Positions 1 to 9,484 of a stretch of DNA of 64,000 nucleotides are shown here, one piece after another. Under the pieces are notes generated by a model. That model did no database searches and was not told where the DNA came from. It was given only the letters and a program-made list of their open reading frames with translations. The DNA lies in the NCBI RefSeq assembly GCF_020621385.1, contig NZ_JAESVA010000003.1, forward strand, positions 698,359 to 762,358, in the 5' to 3' direction. This DNA is from Acidisoma cellulosilyticum. GTDB lineage: Bacteria > Pseudomonadota > Alphaproteobacteria > Acetobacterales > Acetobacteraceae. The stretch's first letter is position 1. Each line of letters begins with the position of its first letter. The position numbers and the translations under genes were made by a program.

Positions 1-390
1 CAGTCCCGCGCGACGCCGCAGCAATGGCTGACGCCGAGCACGGATGACGCGGTGATCGAAGCCGGGCGTGACGGTGTGGCGCTGGTCGTGGTGCCGGTCG
101 CTTTCGTCTCCGACCATTCGGAAACCCTGGTCGAGCTCGATATCGAATACCGTGACCTCGCGGCCAAGCACGGCGTCCCCGGCTATTTCCGGGCGCCGGT
201 GCAGAATGACGATCCGGGCTTCATCGCGGCGCTGGCCGGGGTGGCGCGCCGGGCGCTGGCCGTGGGGCCTGGACTCTGCAGCAGCGCTGCCGGCCGACTA
301 TGCCCGACGACCCATGGCAACTGCCCCTATGCCCAGGCCGGCAAACCCGCTTCCGGCTATGACCTGACAAGGACGGCGACACGCGCATGA
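1..390 (+). CDS. hemH: Ferrochelatase, C-terminal part (cut by window edge)
   Basis: Ferrochelatase inserts Fe2+ into protoporphyrin IX, the last step of protoheme synthesis. The frame is open from base 1, so the start and the first two thirds lie outside the window; about 129 residues remain. The segment VVPVAFVSDHSETLVELDIEY is the conserved ferrochelatase C-terminal region, with the SDHxET motif. The tail carries three cysteines in a C-X7-C-X6-C arrangement (LCSSAAGRLCPTTHGNC). Some bacterial ferrochelatases hold a [2Fe-2S] cluster with C-terminal cysteines, so a cluster is possible here but is inferred. The stop overlaps the next start (ATGA), which suggests translational coupling. HemJ, another heme enzyme, follows one gene later. 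Confidence 0.9.
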   Translation, partial: QSRATPQQWLTPSTDDAVIEAGRDGVALVVVPVAFVSDHSETLVELDIEYRDLAAKHGVPGYFRAPVQNDDPGFIAALAGVARRALAVGPGLCSSAAGRLCPTTHGNCPYAQAGKPASGYDLTRTATRA

Positions 391-1097
391 TGACGGCTTC
401 TGAAGTTCTGGCCTTACGCGATCAGCCGATCGACCTGGTGATTTTCGACTGTGACGGCGTGCTGATCGACAGCGAGGGTCTGGCCAGCATCGTCCTCTCG
501 CGGGAGCTGAACGGGCTCGGCTGGATGATCACGCCGGAAGAATGTGAGACGGCCTTTCTGGGCACCTCGCTCCGCGACATCATCCGCCGGACGGAGGAGG
601 CGATCGGTCGCCCGGTGCCGGTCGATTTCGCGCCCCGTTTCTCGGCTGCCATGGTCAAGGCGCTGAGCGAGGAGGTCGGTGCCATTCCCGGCGCCGCCCA
701 GGCGCTGGAGCAGTTGACCGAAGCCGGCATGGCCTGGCGCGTCGCCTCCAATTCCAGCCATGCCGAAATGGCGGTCAAGTTCGGCCGCAACGGCATGAAG
801 CATCTGGTCGGCGACCGTCAGCATAGTGCCGAGGACATGATCAAGATCGGCCTCAACGGCAAGCCGGATCCGCATCTGTTCCTGGCCGCCGCTGCCGCCG
901 CCGGTGTGCCGCCCGAACGCTGCGTCGTGATCGAGGATTCGGTGCCTGGCTCGCGCGCCGCTAAGGCCGCCGGCATGACCTGCCTCGGCTTTTCGCCGCA
1001 TGGGTCGGGGACAGAACTCGTCGTGGAAGGCGCCGGCATTTTCAAGGACATGGCGCAATTGCCGGCGCTGCTCGGGCTGAAACTAGGGCTCGCGTAA
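387..1097 (+). CDS. HAD-superfamily hydrolase (subfamily IA phosphatase)
   Basis: Predicted cytoplasmic phosphatase of 236 residues. Motif I is FDCDGVLIDSE, with the nucleophile and acid/base aspartates, near residues 20-30. Motif II is VASNSS near residue 118, and the late acidic motif is VVIEDSVPGSRAAKAAGM near residues 175-192. This matches the phosphoglycolate phosphatase/beta-phosphoglucomutase-like class, but the substrate cannot be read from sequence. It starts inside the hemH stop (ATGA) and its own stop overlaps the hemJ start (TAATG), so the three genes form one tightly coupled unit. A link to heme synthesis is suggested only by position. Confidence 0.85.
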   Translation: MMTASEVLALRDQPIDLVIFDCDGVLIDSEGLASIVLSRELNGLGWMITPEECETAFLGTSLRDIIRRTEEAIGRPVPVDFAPRFSAAMVKALSEEVGAIPGAAQALEQLTEAGMAWRVASNSSHAEMAVKFGRNGMKHLVGDRQHSAEDMIKIGLNGKPDPHLFLAAAAAAGVPPERCVVIEDSVPGSRAAKAAGMTCLGFSPHGSGTELVVEGAGIFKDMAQLPALLGLKLGLA

Positions 1098-1540
1098 TGC
1101 TGTTGATCAGCCTCTATCCCTGGATCAAGGCCTTTCACGTTATCAGCCTCATCGCCTGGATGGCAGCGACCTTCTATCTGCCGCGCCTCTATGTCTATCA
1201 CTGCCAGGTGCCTATCGGATCGGCGGAAAGCGAGCGTTTCAAGATCATGGAACGGCGCCTGCTGAAGCAGATCATGACGCCGGCGATGATCGCGACCTGG
1301 GTCTTCGGCATCATCCTGCTGATGACGCCCGGCGTTGTCGTCTGGAGCACGGGCTGGTGGTATGTGAAGCTGATCTGCGTTCTCGGGCTCACCGGTTTTC
1401 ACGGTGCGACATCAAAATGGCGCAAGGATTTTCTCAACGACCGCAATCGGCGCTCGGAGAAATTCTATCGGATTGCCAATGAAGTGCCGACCGTTCTGAT
1501 GGTCATCGTCGTCATCATGGTGATCGTGAAACCGTTCTGA
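1097..1540 (+). CDS. hemJ: Protoporphyrinogen oxidase HemJ
   Basis: HemJ oxidises protoporphyrinogen IX to protoporphyrin IX in the inner membrane, the step before ferrochelatase. The 147-residue length and four hydrophobic segments fit the family (UPF0093). The N-terminal motif KAFHVISLIAWMAATFYLPR contains the conserved histidine and arginine, and the segment WWYVKLICVLGLTGFHGATS is also typical. The start overlaps the upstream stop. In many alphaproteobacteria hemJ lies beside rho; here rho is 2.1 kb further on because an inverted aldehyde dehydrogenase gene lies between them. Confidence 0.93.
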   Translation: MLLISLYPWIKAFHVISLIAWMAATFYLPRLYVYHCQVPIGSAESERFKIMERRLLKQIMTPAMIATWVFGIILLMTPGVVVWSTGWWYVKLICVLGLTGFHGATSKWRKDFLNDRNRRSEKFYRIANEVPTVLMVIVVIMVIVKPF

Positions 1541-1569
1541 GGCAGGTCCGGGGACGACAAATTCAGAAT

Positions 1570-1682
1570 GTCGCCCGCGGACTTGTTCCGCGGGTCTACC
1601 CGCTGGGGTAGGTCCCGCTACGGCGTCGAAGGCTGTCTTGCCACCGCAGCGGGTAGGTCCGCGCAACGAGTGCGCGGATGAC
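1570..1682. repeat. Dispersed palindromic element, copy 1
   Basis: Intergenic element made of two hairpins facing each other. The left hairpin is CCCGCGGA (1574-1581), a 5-nt loop, then TCCGCGGG (1587-1594). The right half contains GGGTAGGTCCGCGCA, then ACGAG, then TGCGCGGATGAC. The outer halves are inverted copies of one another. It lies between the convergent hemJ and aldehyde dehydrogenase genes, so it may act as a two-way terminator. Related copies are near 6.4, 10.8, 44.6, 57.3 and 63.7 kb. Confidence 0.8.
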
Positions 1683-1696
1683 AATGCTAGGCTGGC

Positions 1697-3217
1697 TCAG
1701 AAGAACCCAAGCGCCTTCGGGCTATAGCTGACCAGAAGGTTCTTGGTCTGCTGGTAGTGATCCAGCATCATCTTATGCGTCTCGCGACCGATGCCGGACT
1801 GCTTATAGCCGCCGAAGGCGGCATGGGCCGGATAGGCATGATAGCAATTGGTCCAGACGCGGCCGGCCTGTATGCCACGGCCGAAGCGATAGGCGCGGCT
1901 GCCGTCGCGGGTCCAGACACCGGCACCAAGGCCGTAGAGCGTGTCATTGGCCATTTCCATCGCTTCCGCCTCGGTCTTGAAGGTCGTGACGGAAACGACC
2001 GGCCCGAAGATTTCCTCCTGGAAGACGCGCATTTTGTTATGGCCCTGCAGGATCGTCGGCTTGATGTAGAAGCCGTCCTTCAGATCGCCCTCCAGCACGT
2101 TGCGCTCACCACCGGTCAGCACCTTCGCCCCTTCCTGACGGCCGATATCGAAATAGCTGAGGATCTTCTCCAGCTGTTCGGACGAGGCCTGGGCGCCGAT
2201 CATGGTGGAAGGGTCCAGCGGATTGCCCTGGCGGATTGCCTCCACCCGCTTGATCGCGCGTTCCATGAAGCGGTCATAGACCGATTCCTGGATCAGCGCC
2301 CGGCTGGGGCAGGTGCAGACCTCACCCTGGTTCAGGGCGAACATGGTGAAGCCCTCAAGCGCCTTGTCGAGGAAGTCGTCATCCTCGGCCGCCACATCGG
2401 CGAAGAAGATGTTGGGCGATTTGCCGCCCAGTTCCAGCGTCACCGGGATCAGGTTCTGACTGGCATATTGCATGATCAGGCGACCGGTCGTCGTCTCGCC
2501 GGTGAAGGCGATCTTGGCGATGCGGGTGCTGGATGCCAGCGGCTTGCCGGCTTCCAGGCCGAAACCGTTGACGATGTTCAGCACCCCGGGCGGCAGCAGG
2601 TCGGCGATCAGGTCAGCCAGGACCAGAATGCTGGCGGGCGTCTGTTCGGCCGGCTTCAGAACCACGCAGTTCCCGGCGGCGATCGCCGGCGCCAGCTTCC
2701 AGCAGGCCATCAGGATCGGGAAGTTCCAGGGAATGATCTGGCCGACGACGCCGAGCGGCTCATGGAAATGATAGGCGATGGTGTGATGGTCGATTTCGCT
2801 GAGCGAGCCTTCCTGGGCGCGCACGCAGCTCGCGAAATAACGGAAATGGTCGATGGCGAGCGGAATATCGGCGGCGGTCGTTTCGCGGATGGGTTTGCCA
2901 TTGTCCCAGGCTTCCGCCAAAGCCAGCTTTTCCAGATTGTCTTCCATCACTTGCGCGATGCGCAGCAGGACCAGCGCGCGGTCGGCGGCCGGGGTGCGGC
3001 CCCAGGCATCCTTCGCCGCATGGGCGGCATCGAGGGCGAGTTCGATATCGTCCTTGTCCGAGCGGGGAACCTCGCAGATGACGCGGCCGTTGATGGAGGA
3101 TGTGTTTTCGAAATAGCGGCCGCCGACGGGTGCCACCCATTTGCCGCCGATGAAGTTTTCATAACGCTTTGCGAAAGGCGGAGCCTGTAGCAGGCTGTTC
3201 GGAGCCATCTGGTCCAT
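1697..3217 (-). CDS. aldB: NAD(P)-dependent aldehyde dehydrogenase, AldB/ExaC type
   Basis: Oxidises an aldehyde, probably acetaldehyde or a similar short aldehyde, to the acid. At 506 residues it matches the AldB/ExaC group. Seen motifs: the cofactor-binding segment [18 protein letters not shown], the catalytic-glutamate motif LELGGKSPN, the catalytic cysteine in [14 protein letters not shown], and the C-terminal [20 protein letters not shown] typical of this group. It is transcribed against its neighbours and separates hemJ from rho. Upstream, on its 5' side, is a perfect CCTGTC/GACAGG inverted repeat that could be an operator. Members of this family are often switched on by alcohols or aldehydes, but no regulator gene is adjacent. 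Confidence 0.9.
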   Translation of the reverse strand: MDQMAPNSLLQAPPFAKRYENFIGGKWVAPVGGRYFENTSSINGRVICEVPRSDKDDIELALDAAHAAKDAWGRTPAADRALVLLRIAQVMEDNLEKLALAEAWDNGKPIRETTAADIPLAIDHFRYFASCVRAQEGSLSEIDHHTIAYHFHEPLGVVGQIIPWNFPILMACWKLAPAIAAGNCVVLKPAEQTPASILVLADLIADLLPPGVLNIVNGFGLEAGKPLASSTRIAKIAFTGETTTGRLIMQYASQNLIPVTLELGGKSPNIFFADVAAEDDDFLDKALEGFTMFALNQGEVCTCPSRALIQESVYDRFMERAIKRVEAIRQGNPLDPSTMIGAQASSEQLEKILSYFDIGRQEGAKVLTGGERNVLEGDLKDGFYIKPTILQGHNKMRVFQEEIFGPVVSVTTFKTEAEAMEMANDTLYGLGAGVWTRDGSRAYRFGRGIQAGRVWTNCYHAYPAHAAFGGYKQSGIGRETHKMMLDHYQQTKNLLVSYSPKALGFF

Positions 3218-3649
3218 CTTTTGTCTCTCCCTTGAGCGTTTGTTGTTTCCGCTCGTTTTACTTGCCCTGTCTTGTGACAGGATAATCCTTTGACAGATTT
3301 GCCCGCTGACGGGCTTAGGTTCGGCAGTTGTTTGCGATTTTTTAATCTTGCCGAGCGACTGACAGAATATCAGGCCGAGCAGGGCGACCGCAATTGGCGT
3401 CTAGGGCAGGGCTGCTCTTTTTCGCGCGAGCCCCTTATTCCCGCGCATTCTGGGTCTTGACTTGTGACGCGTGACGGGCCAGTTGAAACCTATATGAGTG
3501 GTTGGAGTCCTTCCAGCCTCAGAGCGGCGGTGTCCATCACCGGCTTCAGCCGCCTCCCTGATCATATCCGTCCAATCAACCCATCAAGCACGTCCCGTCG
3601 CTTGTAGGCCATAAAATCCCGGCCGATTTGATCCCCCGAAGGCGTTCCT
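3218..3649. other. 432-bp divergent intergenic region (aldehyde dehydrogenase / rho)
   Basis: No gene is seen here. It must hold the promoters of the leftward aldehyde dehydrogenase and of rightward rho. It contains two small dyads, CCTGTC-TTGT-GACAGG at 3266-3281 and GCCCG-CTGA-CGGGC at 3301-3314, and a TTGACA box at 3290-3295 without a convincing -10 at the right spacing. The rho side has a long (over 200 nt) potential leader, which fits the known autoregulation of rho by attenuation, but no defined leader structure could be assigned. Confidence 0.6.
3266..3281. promoter_or_regulatory. Perfect inverted repeat, possible operator of the aldehyde dehydrogenase
   Basis: CCTGTC (3266-3271), TTGT, GACAGG (3276-3281): six-base perfect arms with a 4-nt spacer, about 50 bp upstream of the leftward aldehyde dehydrogenase start. 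TGTC/GACA half-sites are used by several activators of alcohol and aldehyde metabolism, but no sigma-54 box was found here, so the binding protein is unknown. Confidence 0.4.
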
Positions 3650-4924
3650 ATGCATCTCGCCGAGCTTAAAGCCAAAAGCCCCACCGATCTGCTCAGCCTT
3701 GCTGAGTCTCTTCAGATCGAGAACGCATCGTCCTTGCGCAAGCAGGAGATGATGTTCGCCATTCTCAAAAGCCTGGCAGAGAATGATCAGGCTATTCATG
3801 GCGAGGGGACGCTGGAAATCCTGCCCGACGGGTTCGGCTTCCTGCGCAGCCCGCAGTCGAACTATCTGCCCGGTCCCGATGACATCTATGTCAGCCCGCA
3901 TCAGGTGCGCCGCTTCGGCCTGCGCACCGGCGATTCGGTCGAAGGTCAGATCCGGGCGCCCAAGGACGGCGAACGCTATTTCGCCATGTATAAAATTAAT
4001 ACGATCAATTACGAGGCGCCCGAAGCGGTGCGCCATCGCACCAATTTCGACAATCTGACGCCGCTTTATCCGAACGACCGCCTGAAGATGGAGATGGAGC
4101 TACCGCCCTCTCCCGTCAAAGGGGCGGCGAAGGATTATACGCCGCGCGTCATCGACCTCATCTCCCCCATCGGCAAGGGCCAGCGCGCGCTGATCGTCGC
4201 CCCGCCCCGCACCGGCAAGACCGTGATGCTGCAAAGCATCGCGACCGCGATTTCGCATAATCACCCGGAAGTCTTCCTAATCGTTCTGTTGATCGATGAG
4301 CGGCCCGAGGAAGTGACCGACATGGCCCGCAGCGTGAAGGGTGAGGTTATCAGCTCAACCTTCGACGAGCCGGCGACCCGCCATGTTCAGGTGACGGAAA
4401 TGGTGATCGAAAAGGCCAAGCGCCTGGTTGAGCACAAGCGGGACGTGGTCATCCTGCTCGACAGCATCACCCGTCTGGCCCGCGCCTATAACGCGGTCGT
4501 GCCCAGCTCGGGCAAGGTGCTGACCGGCGGTGTCGACAGCAACGCCTTGCAACGCCCGAAGCGCTTCTTCGGTGCGGCCCGCAATATCGAGGAAGGCGGC
4601 AGCCTGACCATCATCGCGACCGCGCTGATCGATACCGGCAGCCGCATGGACGAAGTGATCTTTGAAGAGTTCAAGGGCACTGGCAATTCGGAAATCATCC
4701 TCGACCGCAAGATCTCCGACAAGCGCACTTTCCCGGCCATCGACATCACTAAATCGGGCACTCGCAAAGAAGAGCTCTTGGTGGAGCGCGCGACCTTGTC
4801 CAAGATGTGGGTGCTGCGCCGTATCCTCAACCCGATGGGTTCGACGGACGGTATGGAATTCCTGCTCGACAAGCTGAAATACAGCAAGACGAACCAGGAC
4901 TTCTTCGACGCGATGAATACCTGA
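3650..4924 (+). CDS. rho: Transcription termination factor Rho
   Basis: Hexameric RNA-dependent ATPase that ends transcription at Rho-dependent sites. The 424-residue length matches the family. Seen: the N-terminal helical domain ([20 protein letters not shown]), the RNA-binding cold-shock-like domain with [15 protein letters not shown] (about residues 53-67), the P-loop [11 protein letters not shown] near residues 183-193, the [13 protein letters not shown] motif with the catalytic glutamate, the [11 protein letters not shown] motif and the Q-loop segment [12 protein letters not shown]. The ATG start gives the usual MHLxELK N-terminus. It lies alone after a long leader; an amidase gene follows after 58 nt. 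Confidence 0.98.
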   Translation: MHLAELKAKSPTDLLSLAESLQIENASSLRKQEMMFAILKSLAENDQAIHGEGTLEILPDGFGFLRSPQSNYLPGPDDIYVSPHQVRRFGLRTGDSVEGQIRAPKDGERYFAMYKINTINYEAPEAVRHRTNFDNLTPLYPNDRLKMEMELPPSPVKGAAKDYTPRVIDLISPIGKGQRALIVAPPRTGKTVMLQSIATAISHNHPEVFLIVLLIDERPEEVTDMARSVKGEVISSTFDEPATRHVQVTEMVIEKAKRLVEHKRDVVILLDSITRLARAYNAVVPSSGKVLTGGVDSNALQRPKRFFGAARNIEEGGSLTIIATALIDTGSRMDEVIFEEFKGTGNSEIILDRKISDKRTFPAIDITKSGTRKEELLVERATLSKMWVLRRILNPMGSTDGMEFLLDKLKYSKTNQDFFDAMNT

Positions 4925-4982
4925 CGCTCGTCTGGCAGCGAGGCGGGGTCAGGTGCTTGGACCGAAAGAAAGATAGCACCGT

Positions 4983-6386
4983 ATGGCCCAGCCTCCTCTG
5001 CCGGCGACCCCTCTGGATGATGCCGACGCGCTTTGTCGTCTGAGCGCCACTGAACTCGTTGATCTTTACGGAAAAGGCGAGCTTTCCCCGGTCGAGGTCA
5101 CGCGCGCGACCCTGGCACGGGCCGAGGTGGTGCAGGACCGCTTCAATGCCTTCGTGCGTATCGACCATGACGCGGCGCTTGCGGCTGCGACCTTGTCCGA
5201 GACGCGCTGGCGCAACGGCAATCCCATCGGTCCGCTGGACGGCGTTCCCACCACCATCAAAGACATCGTCTACGTTAAGGACAGCTTGGCCCAGTATGGG
5301 TCGCGCTCGCCGGGCGTGACCTCGACGGTCGATGCGCCGTCGGTAGCCCTGCTGCGCCAGGCCGGCGCGGTTTTCCTGGGCCTGACGACGACCCCGGAAT
5401 TCGGCTGGAAGGCGCTGACCGATGGTCCGCTGACCGGCATTACCCGCAATCCCTGGAACCCTGATCTGACACCGGGCGGCTCCTCGGGTGGCGCGGCCGT
5501 TGCGGCCGCAACCGGCGCCGGCGCGCTGCATATCGGCACCGACGGCGGCGGCTCCATCCGTGTGCCTGCCGCCTTCACCGGTATCGTCGGCCATAAGCCG
5601 ACCTTCAGCCGCGTGCCGGCCTATCCGGCCAGCGCCTTCGGCACCGTCGCCCATATCGGACCGATGACCCGGACCGTCGCCGACGCGCAGCTTATGCTGC
5701 AGGCCATGTCCGGTCGGGATCTGCGCGACTGGTTCCAGAATCCGCTGTCTTTCTCGCCGGCCGATGGCGCTACGCCCACGGACCTGAACGGCCTCGTCTT
5801 CGGTGTCTGGCGCACGCCGCCCTCCGGCACTGTCGATCCTGAGATCGCCGAGGCTTTCGACCGTGCGCTGGCACGCCTGGAAGCGGCAGGCGTGGAGCTT
5901 GTCCCCGTCGACCTGCCGGCGGAGGAGAATCTGCTCGACCTCTTCCATCGCCATTGGTTCGCGGGTGCGGCGGCGCGTCTCTCGGCGCTGTCCGAGGCCG
6001 ATATGGCCAATGTCGATCCCGGCCTGCGTCAGATCGCGGCGCAGGGGGCGACCTATAGCGCCGTCGATCTCATCAAGGCGCATGGCCGCCGGGCGGCTTT
6101 CGGCGCCGGTTTCGATATGCTGTTGGACGGGTTTGACGCCATCATTTCCCCCGCTTGCTCGGTCCTGCCCTTCACGGCGGGCGAGGAAGTGCCGCTGGGG
6201 TCCGGCCTGGCGCGTTGGACGGAATGGGCGGGCTTCAGCTACCCGGTCAATCTCGCGCAGGCGCCGGCCGCCATCATCCGCTCCGAAATCCTGCCGTCCG
6301 GCCTGCCGGTCGGCTTGCAGATCATCGGACCGCGCGGCGAGGACGGCGATGTCCTGTCCATCGCGGCGGCGATCGAGAGCCTTTAG
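4983..6386 (+). CDS. Amidase, amidase-signature family
   Basis: Predicted cytoplasmic amidase of 467 residues that hydrolyses an unidentified amide. It has the Ser-cisSer-Lys triad layout: the lysine in GVPTTIKDIVYVKD (about residue 84), the Gly/Ser-rich signature TPGGSSGGAAVAAATGAGAL (about residues 159-178) and the nucleophile region GTDGGGSIRVPAAFTGIVGHKPT. It resembles generic amidases and GatA-like proteins. It is not GatA itself, because no gatB or gatC is adjacent and the C-terminal half differs. It follows rho on the same strand and could be read through from it. A half-copy of the palindromic repeat lies just after the stop. Confidence 0.85.
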   Translation: MAQPPLPATPLDDADALCRLSATELVDLYGKGELSPVEVTRATLARAEVVQDRFNAFVRIDHDAALAAATLSETRWRNGNPIGPLDGVPTTIKDIVYVKDSLAQYGSRSPGVTSTVDAPSVALLRQAGAVFLGLTTTPEFGWKALTDGPLTGITRNPWNPDLTPGGSSGGAAVAAATGAGALHIGTDGGGSIRVPAAFTGIVGHKPTFSRVPAYPASAFGTVAHIGPMTRTVADAQLMLQAMSGRDLRDWFQNPLSFSPADGATPTDLNGLVFGVWRTPPSGTVDPEIAEAFDRALARLEAAGVELVPVDLPAEENLLDLFHRHWFAGAAARLSALSEADMANVDPGLRQIAAQGATYSAVDLIKAHGRRAAFGAGFDMLLDGFDAIISPACSVLPFTAGEEVPLGSGLARWTEWAGFSYPVNLAQAPAAIIRSEILPSGLPVGLQIIGPRGEDGDVLSIAAAIESL

Positions 6387-6410
6387 GCTCAACCGCCGTC
6401 AATTAAAAAC

Positions 6411-6473
6411 GTCATCCGCGCACTTGTTGCGCGGACCTACCCAGCGCGGCGCCTCAACGGGGGCAGGCGACCG
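6411..6473. repeat. Dispersed palindromic element, copy 2 (half element)
   Basis: Contains GTCATCCGCGCACTTGTTGC and then GCGGACCTACCC, the left half of the palindromic element, with the hairpin CCGCGCA-CTTGT-TGCGCGG. The matching right half is missing or heavily degraded. It lies between the convergent amidase and MFS/acyl-ACP synthetase genes. The preceding TTAGGCTC...GTCAATTAAAAA resembles a decayed copy of the outer ends seen in the 44.6 and 57.3 kb copies. Confidence 0.7.
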
Positions 6474-6490
6474 GTAAAGGGCAAAACGCC

Positions 6491-9310
6491 TCAAGCCGCC
6501 TGGCCGCTGGCGACACTGCTCAGCGCCAGGCGCTGAACCCCGGCAAAATCGACCTTGCCGGACCCGAGGATCGGCACGGCGGGGATCACGCGGATTTCCG
6601 CCGGCACCATCAGTTCCGTCGCGCCTTGGGCGCGTGCGAAAGCCAGGAAGCGGCCGCGCTCGGCATCCGTCTGTTCCGTGAACAGAATGACCTTCTCGCC
6701 CTTGCGCGCGTCGGGAATGGCGGCGGCGACCGATACCGCATCCGGCCAAAGCTCGGCCGCCAGCAAATCGATCGCCTGTAGAGAGATCATCTCGCCGCCC
6801 AGTTTTGCGAAGCGCTTCGCACGGCCCTTGATGGTGATGAACCCCTCCGCGTCGATCGTTACGATATCGCCGGTATCGTGCCAGCCCTCGACCAGCGGTT
6901 CGATCATCCCCGGCGCGTCCACCCGCAGATAGCCGAGCATGATATTGGGGCCGCGCACCACCAGCCGCCCGCCTTCGGCGATGCCGGGCACAGGGTCCAG
7001 CCGCAGCTCGATCCCCGGCAGCATCTGACCCACCGTGCCGATGCGGCTGAAGGCCGGGGTGTTCAGCGCCAGAACGGGACCGGTCTCGGTCACGCCATAG
7101 CCTTCCAGCAGCGCGATGCCGAATTTCTCCTGATACAGCGCACGGGTCGCGGCCTTCACCGGCTCGGCCCCGGCCACGACATAGCGCAGCGTGCGGAAAT
7201 CATCCGGTTTCGCCTGGCGGCCGTAGCCTGCCAGGAAGGTATCGGTGCCGATCAGTGCCGTCGCCCCGCTTTTGCGGATCAGCTCCGGGATCGTCTTGTA
7301 ATGCAGCGGCGAGGGGTATTGGAACACCCGCAGGCCGTAGAACAGCGGCAGTACCAGCCCGGCCGTCAGGCCGAAGGAATGGAACATCGGCAGGACGTTG
7401 AAGATCCTGTCCGAGGTATCGAAATCGATCCGCGCGGCGACCTGGGCGATATTGGCCAGCATATTGCGGTGGCTGATGGCGACCCCCTTCGGCACGCCTT
7501 CCGAGCCCGAGGTGAAGACGATCGCGGCCGTATCGTCGGCGCGACCCTTCGCCATCGGCCGGCTGGCCTGCAGGATGCCGCGCAGCTTGTCGACGGTCGT
7601 GATCTGCTTGCGGATGTCTTCCAGATAGACGATGCGCAAGCGCTCGCCGTCCGGTGACGCCTCCAGTCCTTCGATCAGCTTTTCCAGCTCGCCCTTCTGG
7701 ATGAAGACGCGCGAGGTGATGATGGTGCGGACCTTCGCGGCGCGGCAGGCATGCAGCAGATTGGCCGCCCCCGCCGTGAAGTTCAGCATGGTCGGCACCC
7801 GGCCGGAGGAGACCAGGCCCAGCACCAGCGCCATGGTCGCATTGGCATTGGGCATCAGCACGCCCACCGCCTCCCGCGCGGCGGAGAGCGGCGCCAGCTT
7901 GCGGCCCAGAATGGCGGCACCGAGCAGCAGACGCTTATAGGTGATGCTGCCCGAGGTCGCGTCTTCCGCCGCCAGGCTGTTGCGGCCATGTTTGCGCGCG
8001 GCCTGGGCCGTCGCCTCGAAAATGGTCATGTCCATCGTGGCTTCCCCATGATTTTGTTGTTTCGGTTGGGTCGCCATCATCCAGGCCGCGACCGTCAGAC
8101 AGGCAATGCCGAGCAGGCCGTAGATAAGCGATACGCCAAGCCCCGCCCCGAGCAGGGCCGCCGTCAATATAGCGCCGATCGCCATGGCGCCCGCGCCCAC
8201 GACATTCGCGCCGGCCACGATGCGCGCGCGATGGTCGGGCTTGGCCCAGGCCTGAAGGGCCGCGAAGGTCGGCACGGCCAGCAACCCGCCGGAGATCGAG
8301 ATCAGAAGCAGATCGATGAAGACATGGGTGGTCAAGTCACGCTGGCCTGCCGCGCTATGGGTGACGCGCCATAGGTCGAGCATGAAGATGCCGACCAGTG
8401 CCGTCCCAATGACCGAGGGCATCAGCTTCACGCGGCCGCCCGTCAGGCGCGCGGCCAGCAGCGACCCGGCGGCGATGCCGAAGCAGAACAGCAGCAGGGC
8501 GAGCGTCGCCGTCTCCCGGTCGCCGCCGAGCGATTGCTTGATCAGGCCAGGCAGCAGGCCGAGGGCGATGGCGCCGACCAGCCAGAACCAGGAATTCGCC
8601 AGCGCCACCCACCAGATGCGCCGGTCGCCTTTCAGATCCCTGACGAGGGAGAAGGTCGAGGCGAAGATATTGCGCTGGATGCTGAGGCTCGGTGCGGACT
8701 CGCCGGTCGGCGGAATTTGCCGTGCGGCCAGCCAGCTCAGCACCGCGAAGATTAGAACGGTGCCGGCCAGGATCAGCCGGCCATGGGGCAAGGCAGAGGC
8801 GAAGCCACCGGCCGCCGTGCCGCCGATAATGGCGAGGAAGGTCGCCCCTTCGACCAGGGCATTGGCGGTCGGCAGGGCTTCGGATGGCAGATGGTCCGGC
8901 AGGATGCCGTATTTCACCGGGCCGAACAGCGCGCTCAAGGTGCCGAAGGCGAAAAGGGCGATGAACAAAATCGGCACGCTCTGCACCAGGAAGCCCAGGA
9001 CCGCGAGGACGGCGACGGCGATTTCGACCAGCTTGATCCGCTGGCACAGCAGCGCCTTGTCGTAGCGGTCGGCCATTTCGCCGCCGATGGCCGAGAGCAG
9101 GAAGAAGGGCAAAATGAAGATCGCCCCCGCCAAAGTGATCAGCACATTGGCTGCATGCGGCGGTTCCCCGCCATGGATGCCCGCGCCGATCGCACCCCAT
9201 AGAATGAGGAACAGCAGCGCGTTCTTCAGGAAATTGTCATTGAAGGCGGCGAAGAACTGGCACCAGAACAGCGGCGCGAAGCGGCGCCCGGTCAGCAGCG
9301 ATCGGATCAT
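6491..9310 (-). CDS. Fused MFS transporter / AMP-binding acyl-ACP synthetase (Aas/LplT-like, no PlsC domain)
   Basis: A 939-residue two-domain protein. Residues about 1-420 form an MFS domain like the lysophospholipid flippase LplT ([29 protein letters not shown]). Residues about 430-935 form an adenylate-forming domain: P-loop-like [38 protein letters not shown], and a late GSGKVDF. In the known three-part fusion (LplT-PlsC-Aas), which re-acylates imported lysophospholipid, a PlsC acyltransferase domain with HX4D sits between these parts. Here the MFS end ([14 protein letters not shown]) runs straight into the Aas-type segment [19 protein letters not shown]. The protein may activate fatty acid for a separate acyltransferase. 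It ends close to repeat copy 2. Confidence 0.85.
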   Translation of the reverse strand: MIRSLLTGRRFAPLFWCQFFAAFNDNFLKNALLFLILWGAIGAGIHGGEPPHAANVLITLAGAIFILPFFLLSAIGGEMADRYDKALLCQRIKLVEIAVAVLAVLGFLVQSVPILFIALFAFGTLSALFGPVKYGILPDHLPSEALPTANALVEGATFLAIIGGTAAGGFASALPHGRLILAGTVLIFAVLSWLAARQIPPTGESAPSLSIQRNIFASTFSLVRDLKGDRRIWWVALANSWFWLVGAIALGLLPGLIKQSLGGDRETATLALLLFCFGIAAGSLLAARLTGGRVKLMPSVIGTALVGIFMLDLWRVTHSAAGQRDLTTHVFIDLLLISISGGLLAVPTFAALQAWAKPDHRARIVAGANVVGAGAMAIGAILTAALLGAGLGVSLIYGLLGIACLTVAAWMMATQPKQQNHGEATMDMTIFEATAQAARKHGRNSLAAEDATSGSITYKRLLLGAAILGRKLAPLSAAREAVGVLMPNANATMALVLGLVSSGRVPTMLNFTAGAANLLHACRAAKVRTIITSRVFIQKGELEKLIEGLEASPDGERLRIVYLEDIRKQITTVDKLRGILQASRPMAKGRADDTAAIVFTSGSEGVPKGVAISHRNMLANIAQVAARIDFDTSDRIFNVLPMFHSFGLTAGLVLPLFYGLRVFQYPSPLHYKTIPELIRKSGATALIGTDTFLAGYGRQAKPDDFRTLRYVVAGAEPVKAATRALYQEKFGIALLEGYGVTETGPVLALNTPAFSRIGTVGQMLPGIELRLDPVPGIAEGGRLVVRGPNIMLGYLRVDAPGMIEPLVEGWHDTGDIVTIDAEGFITIKGRAKRFAKLGGEMISLQAIDLLAAELWPDAVSVAAAIPDARKGEKVILFTEQTDAERGRFLAFARAQGATELMVPAEIRVIPAVPILGSGKVDFAGVQRLALSSVASGQAA

Positions 9311-9484
9311 AACCTAGCGGTCTCCTCAGGCTTCCCGCGATCCTGCCGCGGCAAGCTTGGCTTAGTACGGGCCGGATCAGGCATCGGATGTGACGCCCGC
9401 GCCTGCCGGCCCTGCTTGGAAAAACTTTCCCTCAGGCGGGCACTCGGCTATTCCGCTTTCAGAGATCGAACGGAACGAACACCT

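Noticed and set aside
1757..3190. 477-codon plus-strand open frame opposite the aldehyde dehydrogenase
   Set aside because: It is the antisense shadow of a well-supported enzyme in GC-rich DNA and resembles no family.
9311..9484. Possible SAM or SAH riboswitch before ahcY
   Set aside because: The conserved cores of known classes were not seen; only weak local stems.
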